Positions 11,640-21,784 of a stretch of DNA of 64,000 bases are shown here, in pieces. Origin of the DNA: Phialophora verrucosa. Lineage: Eukaryota > Ascomycota > Eurotiomycetes > Chaetothyriales > Herpotrichiellaceae. Within the stretch, counting starts at the first letter, position 1; each line of letters begins with the position of its first letter. Where the stretch lies: positions 2,976,001 through 3,040,000 of the forward strand of contig MSED01000015.1 in the NCBI GenBank assembly GCA_002099365.1, given 5' to 3'. Under the pieces are notes generated by a model. The model did no database searches, was not told the origin of the DNA, and was given only the letters and a program-made list of their open reading frames with translations. The translations under genes and the position numbers were made by a program.

Positions 11640-12413
11640 GGGTGATCAAGAATCTGGTGGCAAAGGAGCCACGGGGGATCGAAGGCACTGATCTGGTTGC
11701 TGAGAAGCTTGCCACTGGTGATCTGCTGGCCGGTTTGAGGAGAAAGCAGCAAAGCAGGGGGGTGAGGCCGGGCGCTTTATAGTCGTGAGCCATGGCCCTG
11801 CTCCTGCTGATGGTTACGACCGTTCGTCGAGGTGACGCTCTGTCTGTACGTGCTCGTCACCTTGCAGTGGCAGTGCAGTCAAGGGCATCCAGCCAGCGGT
11901 GGTGTTAGGCATCGTGACAGAGGAATGCACTGCTTGCAGCCGACAAAGGAAGAGACACAGTGGCGAAAGCAAACACTCCCAGACGTTGAAAGAAGGGCAG
12001 GGAAGACTCGCTCGACACGGAATGAGGTTGCTTTTGTGACAGAACACAGCACCATCGCAATTCCTCACTGACGAAGACACCTACCGAAGTGGTAAAGGAG
12101 CAACCGTCATCGCCAACTCCGTATACTTTTCAGTAGCGACAGTACGATGTGGTGTGTGTTGGTGTCTGTACCGTGACAGGCAGAAGGCTTCTGTGACTAA
12201 GGACTGCAAACAAACATCAAGACCCAATCTTGTGGTGCGCCTGGTGATAGTGGGTGTGGCATGTCAGTCGCAAAAGAAGTTGAGCACGGGGAGAGCAAAC
12301 GACTGAGATGAACAGATGGCCGATCCATGATTGTACATGACAGACCACGTTGAGCATGACTTGCGTAGATACAAACAAGCGGCGGTACTGAGCTTCGCCT
12401 CATCCATCCACCC
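11640..12413. other. Intergenic region with promoter of the proline-rich gene
   Basis: About 770 bases between two minus-strand genes. Contains the TATA motif at 11776-11781 for the proline-rich gene and the 3' flank of the Cft2 gene. No gene is supported. Confidence 0.5.
11776..11781 (-). promoter_or_regulatory. TATA box of the proline-rich gene
   Basis: The minus strand reads TATAAA in the context GACTATAAAGCGCC, 137 bases before the ATG at 11639. Spacing fits a fungal core promoter with a roughly 100-base leader. Confidence 0.45.
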
Positions 12414-15269
12414 TCAGCCGGCTGCCACAACTGCAAGGCCGTCGTAGATCTTTTGCTTCACGCGTGTAAAGTTGTCCATCGTATTCGGATTCACAGCGGC
12501 CGCGAGCATCGGTACGCCTTCGACGATGATCTTCCCAGTCCCCAGTTTCTTGACTGCGATCATGCCATCCACGAGCAAAGTGCCTTCGCCTCGAAACTCA
12601 GCAGCATGACCATCCATGGCAATTAGCCTCCGAAGCTCCGCAAGCCGCAGGTCTCCAACATGAGTGGCATGCGAGATGGACCTTGTCGCAGCAGCGAGAC
12701 TCGCAGGCAGAACATCGAGAACGGGTTCAACAGGAGGAGCAGGCGCAGGCTCGGCCGCTAGAGACACCTCGGTGTCTAATTTCTGCTTCTTGGTCTGAGG
12801 GTCATCCTCCTGGATCTTGTCTCCTTTCCGTGCGCCCTTGAGCTGACCCTGGATAGTGACCACCCCCATGTTCTTGACGTTCTGCCAGTGCAGCGTCTTG
12901 ACCAACTCGCGACTGAGCTTGACAACCCATGCATTGGTATCGACACTCGCATCGACAGTCTGGCCTTCAGCAGGGGTAAAGATCTCCGTGGAGGACTCTT
13001 CCCCTGCCCCCGCGACCTTGACTCCCAGAAGTTCACCGCAATCGGCTGCCAGAGCGACTGTATCTGAGGTGTTGCCGCCCACTAAGATCAGTTTCCTGGG
13101 TCCGATCAAGGGTATCAGCATCTGCAAACTTCGCTGGTCATGCAAGCCAGCAAAGTCGACAAATGCCAACCGGGCATTGACCGTGACTTCTGACGTGGAA
13201 TATACAATCTTCGCGGGGCCTTGGAATCCTTCGTGCTCGACTTGCATCTCTTCGTCCGAATCGTCCACGTCTGAGTCTTGCTCGGATTTGTTGGCGGCTG
13301 GAACATCTGTTGCAGCTCCGCGGTTTCGCTTGTTTGGTGGATGCTTGCGATCGTTTGCTTCATCCCACTTGCGCTTCTGGCCCAACTGACCGCCGGCCTT
13401 ATTATCGTTGCTGGCGTCTTGCTCTTCCTTCTCCTCCTCTCTCAAAAAGTCCTCGGGTTTGATGAAATCACCAAAGTCATCGCCATGTCTCCTGGAATGG
13501 GTGTATGGGAAGAGAGCGTTTCGGCCTTTCTTGTTGCGCACGTCGTAGTCATAGACGCCCTTCTTGCGGATCAGGATATTGACTCCAAGATCAGCATCAC
13601 TCAGAGCCGTTTTCGTGCGCGCTCCATGGCCGATGGCAGCAGAGACATTTAAGACACGGCCTTGCTGCTCATTGTCTGACTCTTCCGATTCCGTCGTGGT
13701 GGTATCATCGTCATCCATGTTGTCTTCCGCGTTGGCCTGGTCTCTATCAGTGCCTGGCAGTGAGTCTTGGATTTGTCTTTGAGTGGCCATGTACTGCTGG
13801 TATCTTTGACTCTCTTGCGTGTTCAAGGGTGCTCTCTCAACAACTCTCAGTTTCAGCATCCTGCCTCCACTATGCACTTGCTCGAATTGTTCGCCAGTCT
13901 GAGTTTTCTCGAGCGCAACACCGTCCTGACGTTCTCTAAACCAGGTCCAGAATACCTGGCTTGGGCTCTGGGAACCCGGACGTGCATCGAGCATTTCAGT
14001 GAGAATGATCAGGTTCTCCGGTCTCTGCACCACATGGTCCAGGAGCGACCTCGCAAAGCCCCAGTCCATGGTCAAGTCACTGGCGAGAATGACTCGGGGT
14101 CCTTCTGCTCTCAGCAGCCGCTCGAACTGAGTCTTCCGCTCGACGACTTTGACGTTCTGAAATTGAAACGGTCGTGAGGGCTTGACCGTCCCGTTAACCT
14201 GCCTACTGCCACTTCTCCTGTGTGTCTGCACAGGGGCGGCATTTTCGTCTTCGCCTTCGAATTCGCGGACGATGCTGTCGTCCATCCATTCGAGGAGACT
14301 CCTGGCATGCCGCAGCGTCGCATTGCCGGATCGGCTGGCCATGTATACTTTGGCGGTCTTGAGAGACGCAGCATTCGAGGGATCAGACCACGCTTTTTCT
14401 AGGAGCCAAGCCAGTTCCAGGACTCTTGCGCTTGAGTCGGTCGGGATGAGAACCGTGCCGCCTTTGGCGACGCTGCTCCTGATATGTGCGAGTAGGCTCT
14501 CGTCCCGAGCTTTCCGCCCGCCCGTGAGTGCTGCTCTTGTTGCGCCGACAGTGCTACATACGAGAGCCGTGGGCTTGCGCAGTTGTTCAATGACTTCGGC
14601 ACCTCCGACCCCTCCGAACCAAGCAGCTCCAGCTATGACATTTTCTCTTGCTTGGTTCCAGTCCAAGGCATAGACTATCGATTCCATGCCATGTTGGATG
14701 TGCCATATTGTGCCTCCCAGGGTGTGGCCCGAGTTGTATGCGGTCAGAGTGAGGCCCTCGATGGGTGCGGAGAATGAGGAAGCGGCGGGCTGATGAGGTT
14801 GGGAATATTTCAGAGGGGTGATCAGCGTGAAGTACTTGTTGATCTCGTCGAAAGTCGGGGCCTGTCGCAGGATGTTTGACCGAGATTTGTCGTCTACACT
14901 CGAGCCCGCGTTAAGTGAGCCTGAGCCAGGGATGAAGGTGGCGGCTAGCGGAGAGGAAGAGTAGAGGTCTTGCAGCAGGGTGCGACCGAAGGCGATGACC
15001 GGCGCCGTGGCGTAGACTGGGATTTGGGTGAAGAGGGGGATGTGTTTGCAACAATGAGCGAATGCTCCGAGATGAGACGTTGTCGCATGAGTGAGCAGGA
15101 TGAACGAAAGCGTGGGGACATATTTCTCTATCTCTGCTAGCTGGCGGGTATCGAACTGCTCGTCCCATCCGACGTCCACCAGGATCTTGATGTCGCCATC
15201 TAATTCGAGGATCGACTGCGAGGCCCGGGAGTTGCTCTGCGATCCGAGCAAGGGCGTGAAAACGAACAT
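12414..15269 (-). CDS. cft2: Cleavage and polyadenylation factor subunit 2 (Cft2/CPSF100)
   Basis: An intronless gene of 951 residues. It encodes the non-catalytic metallo-beta-lactamase/beta-CASP partner of the CPSF73/Ysh1 nuclease in the nuclear complex that cleaves and polyadenylates pre-mRNA. The N-terminus (MFVFTPLLGSQSNSRASQ, then LVDVGWDEQFD) is typical. The motif that would be HxHxDH in an active nuclease is THATTSH here, so zinc ligands are missing, as known for this subunit. The beta-CASP region follows, interrupted by an acidic stretch (DDDDTTTTESEESDNE, about residue 500) and a charged segment around 600-680. The C-terminal domain (HVGDLRLAELRRLI and EFRGEGTLLVDG) matches the Cft2 C-terminus. 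A palindromic TGACGTCA site lies about 196 bases upstream. The start is the first ATG of the frame and matches the family N-terminus. Confidence 0.95.
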   Translation of the reverse strand: MFVFTPLLGSQSNSRASQSILELDGDIKILVDVGWDEQFDTRQLAEIEKYVPTLSFILLTHATTSHLGAFAHCCKHIPLFTQIPVYATAPVIAFGRTLLQDLYSSSPLAATFIPGSGSLNAGSSVDDKSRSNILRQAPTFDEINKYFTLITPLKYSQPHQPAASSFSAPIEGLTLTAYNSGHTLGGTIWHIQHGMESIVYALDWNQARENVIAGAAWFGGVGGAEVIEQLRKPTALVCSTVGATRAALTGGRKARDESLLAHIRSSVAKGGTVLIPTDSSARVLELAWLLEKAWSDPSNAASLKTAKVYMASRSGNATLRHARSLLEWMDDSIVREFEGEDENAAPVQTHRRSGSRQVNGTVKPSRPFQFQNVKVVERKTQFERLLRAEGPRVILASDLTMDWGFARSLLDHVVQRPENLIILTEMLDARPGSQSPSQVFWTWFRERQDGVALEKTQTGEQFEQVHSGGRMLKLRVVERAPLNTQESQRYQQYMATQRQIQDSLPGTDRDQANAEDNMDDDDTTTTESEESDNEQQGRVLNVSAAIGHGARTKTALSDADLGVNILIRKKGVYDYDVRNKKGRNALFPYTHSRRHGDDFGDFIKPEDFLREEEKEEQDASNDNKAGGQLGQKRKWDEANDRKHPPNKRNRGAATDVPAANKSEQDSDVDDSDEEMQVEHEGFQGPAKIVYSTSEVTVNARLAFVDFAGLHDQRSLQMLIPLIGPRKLILVGGNTSDTVALAADCGELLGVKVAGAGEESSTEIFTPAEGQTVDASVDTNAWVVKLSRELVKTLHWQNVKNMGVVTIQGQLKGARKGDKIQEDDPQTKKQKLDTEVSLAAEPAPAPPVEPVLDVLPASLAAATRSISHATHVGDLRLAELRRLIAMDGHAAEFRGEGTLLVDGMIAVKKLGTGKIIVEGVPMLAAAVNPNTMDNFTRVKQKIYDGLAVVAAG

Positions 15270-15902
15270 TGCCCGCGCGTTGTCAGCCGTCGGTTCTGGG
15301 GAAGATTAAGGTTCTATCAGGCGTGTGAGGATCCCCATCGACAGCGGCGCGTCGTCGCCTCGCTCAATGGCAAATACTGGATGGACGGAAAGTCAGGTCG
15401 AAGTTCGTGCACATCGAGCAGGAACCGAGGCGCTGATGAGCAGCGGAAAAAGAAATGGCGTGTCTGACGTCAAGGGCAGAAATGAGATTGACTGGGACCC
15501 TGACGAGGCCTGACGTCGACCCTGCGTTGTCTGACTTCTATTTACACCCTCTACAAGGCTGCTGCCCCTCAAATGCTTGTGACTTGACCTTGAGGAGAGC
15601 AGAGGAGTGAGTCCGTCTCGGCCACCTGATTCAATGGCAGCAGTGGTTGTGCAGTCTAGGGTGAGTCTACGAGATGAAAAATCGACGTGTCAGGCAGGGG
15701 CGTCTGCAGAATGTGACAATCATATTCCCATGAAGCTATGACAATGCTAATAGAGTTGATATCGAAGTATTTTCCGTGCTGAGGAATTGACCTGCTGCAA
15801 GGCTGAGACTTGCTACTCAGGTATCGCTTGCAAGGCCGGGAGTTGTCATCCAAGTGTTTCTGTTTCAGAGCCAGCGATAACTCTACAAACTACAAGGCAG
15901 AT
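15270..15902. other. Divergent promoter region between Cft2 and the Swi5-like gene
   Basis: About 630 bases separating two divergently transcribed genes. It contains TGACGTCA (15465-15472) and a second TGACGTCG (15511-15518). No coding sequence is supported; the open frame that begins at 15810 is probably leader upstream of the ATG at 15903. Confidence 0.5.
15465..15472. promoter_or_regulatory. CRE-type palindrome TGACGTCA
   Basis: A perfect 8-base CRE/ATF palindrome, the binding site of ATF/CREB-type bZIP factors such as fungal Atf1/AtfA. It lies about 196 bases upstream of the Cft2 ATG and 431 bases upstream of the Swi5-like ATG. A related TGACGTCG lies 39 bases further on (15511-15518). 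Confidence 0.4.
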
Positions 15903-16538
15903 ATGAACCCAGCCAGAGAACTAATGCCACCCAGAACCAGAACAGAGCGCTCCCCCAACCGACATCGACGAGAGATCCTCTCCAGCTCAAGTGCCTTGGC
16001 CGAATCAGAGGACAGCGAGCAACCGCAAGACACCGCTCACACAGAGCAGAATGCTGCGCCCATAGCCATGGCCTCAACCTCAACCTCATCAGAATCCCCC
16101 AGGCATCCCATGCCTCCACCACCAAACCCAAGACACGCCAAACTCCAGACCAAGATCTCAACCCTTGAATCGACCATCGCGGCCACGGAAACACAGCTCG
16201 CGCTCAAACTCCAGAAGATCACTCAATTGAAATCCTTTCCGCACCAAGAACGGGGAGAGCGAGGGGAGCGAGTAGAGCGAGGAGAACGAGAACTCGACAC
16301 AGCAGCAGCATCATCTCTCGGCCCAACCCAAGCACAACACCCAGCGCAAATCCAAGCACACGCGCAGGCTCAAGCGCAAGAACACGCCCAATCCATCATA
16401 ACGCAGCACATAGCCCTGCTCAAGCAATACAACGAGATCAAAGACATCGCGTCTGGGATGTTGAGTCTCATTGCCGACAAACAAGGGAAGAGGTTAGCCG
16501 AAGTCATGGCCGAGAGGGGGTTAAGTGAGCGGGATTGA
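15903..16538 (+). CDS. swi5: Swi5/Sae3-family recombination mediator
   Basis: A 211-residue frame starting at the ATG 15903 (MNPARELMPP); the frame is open further upstream but without a better start. The last ~45 residues carry the Swi5 signature: IALLKQYNEIKDIASGM, an IADKQGKRLAEVM block, then the terminal GLSERD. Swi5 proteins pair with Sfr1/Mei5 to load and stabilise Rad51/Dmc1 filaments in recombination and repair. A predicted coiled coil (AKLQTKISTLESTIAATETQ, about residues 105-140) precedes it. The N-terminal 100 residues are Ser/Pro-rich, and residues about 145-185 are low complexity (GERGERVERGERE; AQAQAQEHAQ). The core is normal for the family, and the N-terminal extension is long compared with the roughly 85-100 residue yeast proteins. 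No intron is required. Confidence 0.83.
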   Translation: MNPARELMPPRTRTERSPNRHRREILSSSSALAESEDSEQPQDTAHTEQNAAPIAMASTSTSSESPRHPMPPPPNPRHAKLQTKISTLESTIAATETQLALKLQKITQLKSFPHQERGERGERVERGERELDTAAASSLGPTQAQHPAQIQAHAQAQAQEHAQSIITQHIALLKQYNEIKDIASGMLSLIADKQGKRLAEVMAERGLSERD

Positions 16539-16889
16539 AACAGGGTTCACGGAATCCGGATAATACGGCGACCGCGACAGGGAGTGCAGTCTCTTCCATA
16601 CAAGGTCTGGTCGAAGTGGAAGTGGAAGTGAAAGTGATTTAGTCAGAGTCGGCCGTGGAGAGGGTTCGCTGGGACGGGATGGGACCTGACGATAGATCCT
16701 TCACATGATGGGACTTGAGAGCACCCGGAAGAAACAAGAAAAAGAGTCACCCTTTGATTGTACAACTTTGAACGGAGTACTGGTATCGATTGCCTCGCTA
16801 AAGTCCATAAACTTCATATCCATACGATCCCATTGCACGTTTCCCTAGCCAGCCTTAACCCATAAACCATGTAACATAGAAGGATGCCA
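16539..16889. other. Intergenic region between convergent genes
   Basis: About 350 bases between the stops of the Swi5-like gene (+) and the DUF300 gene (-). Short purine-rich repeats (GAAGTGGAAGTGGAAGTGAAAGTG near 16613) occur. Only 3' untranslated sequence is expected. Confidence 0.5.
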
Positions 16890-18571
16890 TTAGAAGAAGT
16901 TTCCATTGCCTTGCCCGTCCGGCCCTCTTCTTAAACCTGCGTCCGGACTTCTCGGCGGGGCCATGTATATTCGACTGCTGTCTTGGCCTCCAAGATGTGA
17001 AGGTGCTTGCGCAGCCGAGTGCGAGTCAGGGTACGGTACAGCGACCGTGCCGCTTTCCTGACCACCTATCGAACTCTGATAAGATGGAAAGGACTGTGGT
17101 GGCGGCCGCTCGTTTGGAGGATCGTATCGTCCGTTGTATTTGTCATCAAAACTAGATGTTGCCAACCCAATATCGCTCGCGTTGTTCGAACCGTATGGGT
17201 CCCCTGTTTGGAAGACGGGCGGCTGAGAGGTGGGCATACTTTGGCTGTTGGCAAGCAGATTGGCGCCTTCTTCGTCGCCGACCCTGTTGTAAGGCGGCAG
17301 CTTCGTGACTCCACCGGTGTATGTGGATTGGTTGCTGAAAGTATTGAGTGTCTGGCCTGGAGCACTGAAATCGCTTCCATCGGTGTCCTTCCGGTTGAGA
17401 CTGTAGCTCGAGTCGGTATGGCGAGATTTACGTCCCTTAAACAGCCACCTCGCAGATCGACCCGTAGCTTTCAGCATGTCCCAGCCGTTGAACGAGTCCG
17501 CCAGAGCCTTGAGACCCAGAAATCCGCCTTGGTACGATCCCTTGGCAACTCCTTCCCCTGCAACCACCTCCGACATTTGCTCCTTGGATCCAATCGTGTA
17601 CGGTTTCCAGCTAAACGACCAAATGTGAAAGACGGCAAAGAAGGCCATTTCGATGCACAACAGCAGTGCAGGGATCCCAACTTTGATGTCGGGTGTCTGA
17701 AGATGGTTGGTGGCCTTGACGGCTCCCGCGCTGGTGAGGAAAGAGATTGCAATGGTCTGCCAGAAACTTAGGAAGATGACCAATTTGATGGCCGTGATTT
17801 TCAGGAGGGGTTTATGCTGTCGAATGTCGTCTTTGATCTGAACGTAGAACTGGATCAAGCAGTACATGGCGACGGAGATGGAGATGGTCTCGAAGACCAT
17901 GACCCAGATGTGGGAAAAGGCTGGACTCAGCGATTCGAGACAATACAGGTCCAGCGCTTGAGTAATGACCGACACGATGGTGAAGAAGACACGAATGAAA
18001 CAGTACTGGAAAATGGACACCCAGATCACCTGCCGCCCTGGTTAGTTGTGCTACAATCGGCCAGGGAAAGAGCGCTCACATTGAACCAAGTCAATCCACT
18101 TCTGGGATTCCTCAACCAGCCCTTCTCGGCACCCCCTGTGATCTTCTGAAGGTATCCCATGGGCCACACCCACTTCTTGGGCTTGATGGTTCGGAAGTAG
18201 ATCTTTTGCTGGTGGAGGTCGGGCGCCAAGTACGCGCACATTAAGCTGAAGAAGGAGGCGATGGCAAAGGCCTCGTAGCAGTCTCGAATGACCTCAAAGT
18301 ACACGCTGTGTCGGTAGTAGTAGAAGGAGAGGAGGGAGACGGCGGCGTAGATGGGGATCATGAAGAGGATCCGGATGATGTGTTTCTGCTCCCATGGTTT
18401 CAAGTATCGGCTCGCATGCATTGCTATGAGGAAGAACGAGACGAGGAGGGCGATGATGGTGAATATTGCGGCGATCCAGAGACCGAGGGTATGAAAGGTG
18501 TGGCCGTCCCATATGGGATCCTCCGTGATCATCATGTCCTCCTCCGTGGTATTGCATTTTGGCCAGCCCAT
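16890..18571 (-). CDS. TMEM184/OST-alpha (DUF300) family membrane protein
   Basis: Two exons on the minus strand, 18571..18080 and 18029..16890, separated by a 50-base intron, encode 543 residues. About seven hydrophobic segments occur in the first ~310 residues, beginning LGLWIAAIFTIIALLVSFF. Family hallmarks include the conserved PWEQKHIIRILFMIPIYA loop and RDCYEAFAIASFF segment, followed by the family's KW-containing loop before the intron. The remaining ~230 residues are a hydrophilic cytosolic tail rich in Ser, Pro, Gly and Asn. Relatives in plants and fungi are vacuolar or endomembrane proteins, and vertebrate OST-alpha moves bile acids and steroids. The substrate here is unknown. The exon join keeps LTWFN-VIWVSIFQYC in frame. 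The start is supported by the acidic extracellular N-terminus before the first membrane span. Confidence 0.88.
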
Positions 18572-19715
18572 TTTGGCCTATCCTCCGCGTAAAAATCGAT
18601 AAAAGGAGATGTCAACTATTGTATCGCAGGCGCATCGCTTTTGAGCGGCGCGGAGAGTGTTTGTGAGAGTCGTGGTGAGACGTATGGGCGGCTGTCGCGA
18701 ACGAGTGAGAGCGTGAAATGAGCTTCTCGCAAGGGCGGCGTTGAAGGCGTTCGCGGGGTACGGAGTGATAGAGAGCGATAGCAGGAATCAGATCCAGGCA
18801 GAACGTCGTATGCAGGTTTCGAGAGAGGGAGAGCCCTGTATGTGTGTTTCGCAGGGTGCTCAAAGGACACAAAGAGGCGCCGAGTGGTTGGGCGAACATT
18901 CAATTGCCCGCGCGACTGCGCCTCTTCCATCTGACAGGGAAGTACCAGACAGCAGCAGCACCGCGTGTTTCAGCTCGGCCGAACCAACCCTAATCAGCCT
19001 CCCCAGTTTATTCTGCACATCAATCCGTCTCGGGGGGAAGAATCATAGGATGCCCTGCATAAAATTCGCAGTCGTGCAGTAGTGGCTTGTCCCCTCGAAT
19101 TGCCTGCCCTTCATGGTACACCACGAGGCACTCCGTGGTCATGTAAAGCACACCGCTGCGACTCTGTCTACATCATCCTGCTCCTGCTAGCGTTGCGAGG
19201 CCTCCTTACCAAGCCTATCTAAGCCCATCCAAGCCCGTCCAAGCAAGGTCATAAGCTCAGTCCCAAGATCCTGCGATATGCTAAGTGGCCTTATTTACCT
19301 AAGCGGGTAACCATAAATCCAGCCACCCACCAGCGCCTTGTTAAGTCCTGACGGAATTGGGCAACGCCCTGTACCTAATTATGTAGACCACGCGACAAGG
19401 CGCCGATGCGGCAATTGTGAGGGGATTATCCCGACTACTCGTAGATGGCAATAGCGACAGCGAGGTTAATGATGGCTCATTCTCCCTCCAACGCTCGGCG
19501 ATATTCAGAAATGTGTCACAGTAACTCTTTTCATTTTCCTCACCTTCATATCCGGGGTATCTGCGAATGCGATCATCCGATCGACGGCAATAACACATAG
19601 TATATACAGCCCCAACCAGCACCATGCTAATGGTAGCTCGATTTAAATTCCCGACATGGTGACCGGCCAGAGTTGAACTGGTCCGAAACACCGTTCGCCC
19701 GACGGTCGAGTGGTC
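18572..19715. other. Intergenic region between the DUF300 and Met2 genes
   Basis: About 1.1 kb. Contains the DUF300 promoter (GATAAAAGG on the plus strand near 18600), a fourfold 10-base imperfect repeat (19209-19248) and a tRNA-like fold overlapping the end of the Met2 gene. Open frames at 18612-18930 and 19341-19691 have no recognisable content. Confidence 0.5.
19209..19248. repeat. Imperfect 4 x 10 bp tandem repeat
   Basis: Four adjacent 10-base units of the form C(C/T)AAGCC(T/C)(A/G)T, with the last unit diverged. Further CTAAG motifs follow downstream (near 19279 and 19299). Function unknown; it lies between two genes. Confidence 0.6.
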
Positions 19716-19729
19716 CTACCAAGCGGTCA
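19660..19729 (-). other. tRNA-like fold, probably a tRNA relic
   Basis: Read on the minus strand, the ends TGACCG and CGGTCA pair. A 5-bp stem ACCGT/ACGGT encloses a 7-base loop, and CCAG-TTCAACT-CTGG forms a T-arm with a good T-loop. It is followed by CCA. However, the loop CGGGCGA lacks the T expected before an anticodon, no proper D-arm forms, and two stem ends are mismatched. The 5' part overlaps the last codons and stop of the Met2 gene. A functional tRNA is therefore unlikely; a decayed or chance tRNA-like structure is more probable. Confidence 0.25.
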
Positions 19730-21432
19730 AATCGCCCACCTCAGCCTCACCGAATGTACTCGACTTGGTCATCTTGCCTACTCCATCTTTAACTTCTCCA
19801 TCTGCCCCCTCCACGCCACCAATGCCCGGCTTGTCCATGATATCCGCCAAGAATTCTCTGAAGAAGGCGAGCAGGTAATGATTGACTTGCTCAAACTGTA
19901 ACAAAAATGCATCATGCCCTTCAGGAGAGTCAATCTTCTTCAGCCGCCCGTTCGGGATACACTGGGCCAGTTCTTGTTGCTCCGCAATGGTGAACAAGCC
20001 GTCCGACTCAATGCCGAGCACCAACGTCGGCTGTTCGATTTGCGCAAGCGCTTCTCTGACAGTGGGGGCTCGGTTCCGGGAGACGTCATGCGTGTCTAGC
20101 TTACGCGTGATGGCAATATAGCAATTTGCATCGTACCGATTAACAAACTTGTTGCCCTGATATCTGAGATACGACTGGGCGGAGAAGTAGTGGTGCGTAG
20201 GCTTCGCGCTATTCTTTTCAACGACAGGAACGGGTATCGCAAAGTCGGTATTTCCCGAGAATTGAGGATCTTTGAAAGTGTGCTGTCGATCAGGCGACTC
20301 GGACTGCGAGGTTGGTTCTGAAACGGTGCCACTGCGAGAAGCCGGTCGAGAATCCCGGGAACCTTTGGCGCGTTGGTGGCCATGGTTGTGAATGCTCCAG
20401 TGCTCATTCTGCACGCCATTGGTCTTCTGTCCTTGGTTGATCGAGGGTCGTTTCAAGAGGTCAGGAGTGTTTCGACCAAACCGCGCCTCAAAGGAGTCCC
20501 GGCTCCGATAGGTGAGTAGAGCCGACATACGCGCTGCGCCCAAGCCAGCGGTGGGAGGGTCGTCAAAAGAGTAATATCCGTCTTCGTACTTTGGGTCCGA
20601 GTAGATGGCTTGTCGTTGAGCTTCTCCCCAGCTAATTCCCCAAGCACTGTGAGTAGCCGATGTTGCTATGGGCGCAATGGTCCGTACGTAATCCTTGCCA
20701 AAGTAGGCATACTCCAAACAGAGCATTCCTCCCATGGAGCCGCCAACTACGCACGCGATCTGGCGGATTCCAAGGTGGTCGAGGACGATCTTATGTATCC
20801 TGTGATTCGCTGTCAATTGTGCATGTCGAAGTCTTTTTGACCCAAACTCACCTGACATCGTCTCTGATGGTAGTCAAAGGGAACTCGGGGCCATATCTCC
20901 CCTGCGCTGGGTCTCCGTCTTTGTTCGTCACCGGACTGGCACTGCCATACGGGCTGCCCAGGCTGTTCAAGCACACGACGAAGAACCTCGTCACGTCAAA
21001 TGCCTGGCCCGGGCCTCCCATCAGTGGGCCCCACCAGTCGGCAACATCTGCGCTGCCACTAAGGGCGTGACAAATGACCAGGGCATTGTCTTTTTTGTCC
21101 GAGAGTTGGCCTCGGACAGTATATGCGACAGGAACGTTCTTGAGGACCACGCCGGACTCGAGCGTGAAGGAAGGGACGATGGCAATGTATTGATCAGAGA
21201 CAAGTTTGGCAAACGGGTTCTCTGGCTGGTCTCGGACAATCTCTACGGGATTTAGCAGCCGTTCAATCATGGTCGCAGCGAGGGAATCAGCAAGGTAGAC
21301 TGACGGAGTGTTGTCGAGAAAGGCTCGGTCAGAGCCTCTCCGTTGGTATTTGTAGCTGGAGTGGCCATGATAACGGCCCAGGTCGGGGCGATGATTGATT
21401 GAAAAAAATCCCAAGTCGAGATGCGGGGACAA
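19716..21432 (-). CDS. met2: Homoserine O-acetyltransferase
   Basis: Two exons on the minus strand, 21432..20852 and 20799..19716, give 554 residues. The enzyme acetylates L-homoserine with acetyl-CoA, the committed step toward homocysteine and methionine. It has the alpha/beta-hydrolase fold. The nucleophile elbow is GGSMGG (Ser near 215), and the acid and base are in GIESDGLF and SPEGHDAF near the C-terminus. HALSGSADVADWWGP and FVVCLNSLGSPYGS are strongly conserved family blocks. A Ser/Thr/Gln-rich insert of about 70 residues sits before FSAQSYLRYQG, as is usual in fungal forms. The first ~55 residues are not conserved-looking, and a later ATG (MIERLLNPVEIV) could be the true start. The upstream region carries general-control and CACGTG-type sites. 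The 3' end overlaps a tRNA-like fold. Confidence 0.93.
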
Positions 21433-21587
21433 ACTGCGGAGGGAAGGTGCTGGCGGTGTGTAGCAGGGGGGAAAACGAGCTTAGGTGAGATCCATTGACA
21501 AGTACAGGGCTTGGAATTCAGCTCTGTTATATATCATTGACTGGGAAAGCTGTTGCCGTACACAGACACAGTCATCCGAGTACCGAC

Positions 21588-21594
21588 TGAGTCA
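21588..21594. promoter_or_regulatory. General-control (Gcn4/CpcA-type) site TGAGTCA
   Basis: A perfect TGA(G/C)TCA element 156 bases upstream of the homoserine acetyltransferase ATG. Gcn4-type bZIP factors (CpcA in filamentous fungi) bind this sequence to induce amino-acid biosynthetic genes on starvation, which suits a methionine gene. Confidence 0.5.
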
Positions 21595-21770
21595 CAATGC
21601 GAGGTCGTGGATTGAGACGCCGGCGAAAAGTTCGGAGCCTCTTCACGAGTGTCTGCGGTGGGGCCCCGTCGAGCACATCATCGTCCATTGACGAATCACA
21701 GTTGTGGCTAGTCGGAGCCTCGGGAATTGTCAGAGGGGGCAGCTTTGCCGAGACCGCTGAGGGAATCTTA

Positions 21771-21778
21771 TCACGTGA
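21771..21778. promoter_or_regulatory. E-box TCACGTGA
   Basis: A perfect palindrome containing CACGTG. In budding yeast TCACGTG is the Cbf1 site found in sulphur/methionine promoters. It lies six bases from the tandem repeat and about 340 bases upstream of the Met2 start. It is also about 135 bases past the MFS stop, so it is more plausibly part of the Met2 promoter. Confidence 0.4.
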
Positions 21779-21784
21779 CCATAG

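Noticed and set aside
402..18571. Possible secondary-metabolite cluster around the ABCB pump, amine oxidase and MFS transporter
   Set aside because: No polyketide synthase, NRPS, terpene cyclase, P450 or cluster regulator is present, and housekeeping genes are interspersed.
18612..19082. Several overlapping frames of 95-113 codons between the DUF300 and Met2 genes
   Set aside because: Both strands are open over similar spans, none starts with a sensible protein N-terminus, and composition is that of shared leader sequence.
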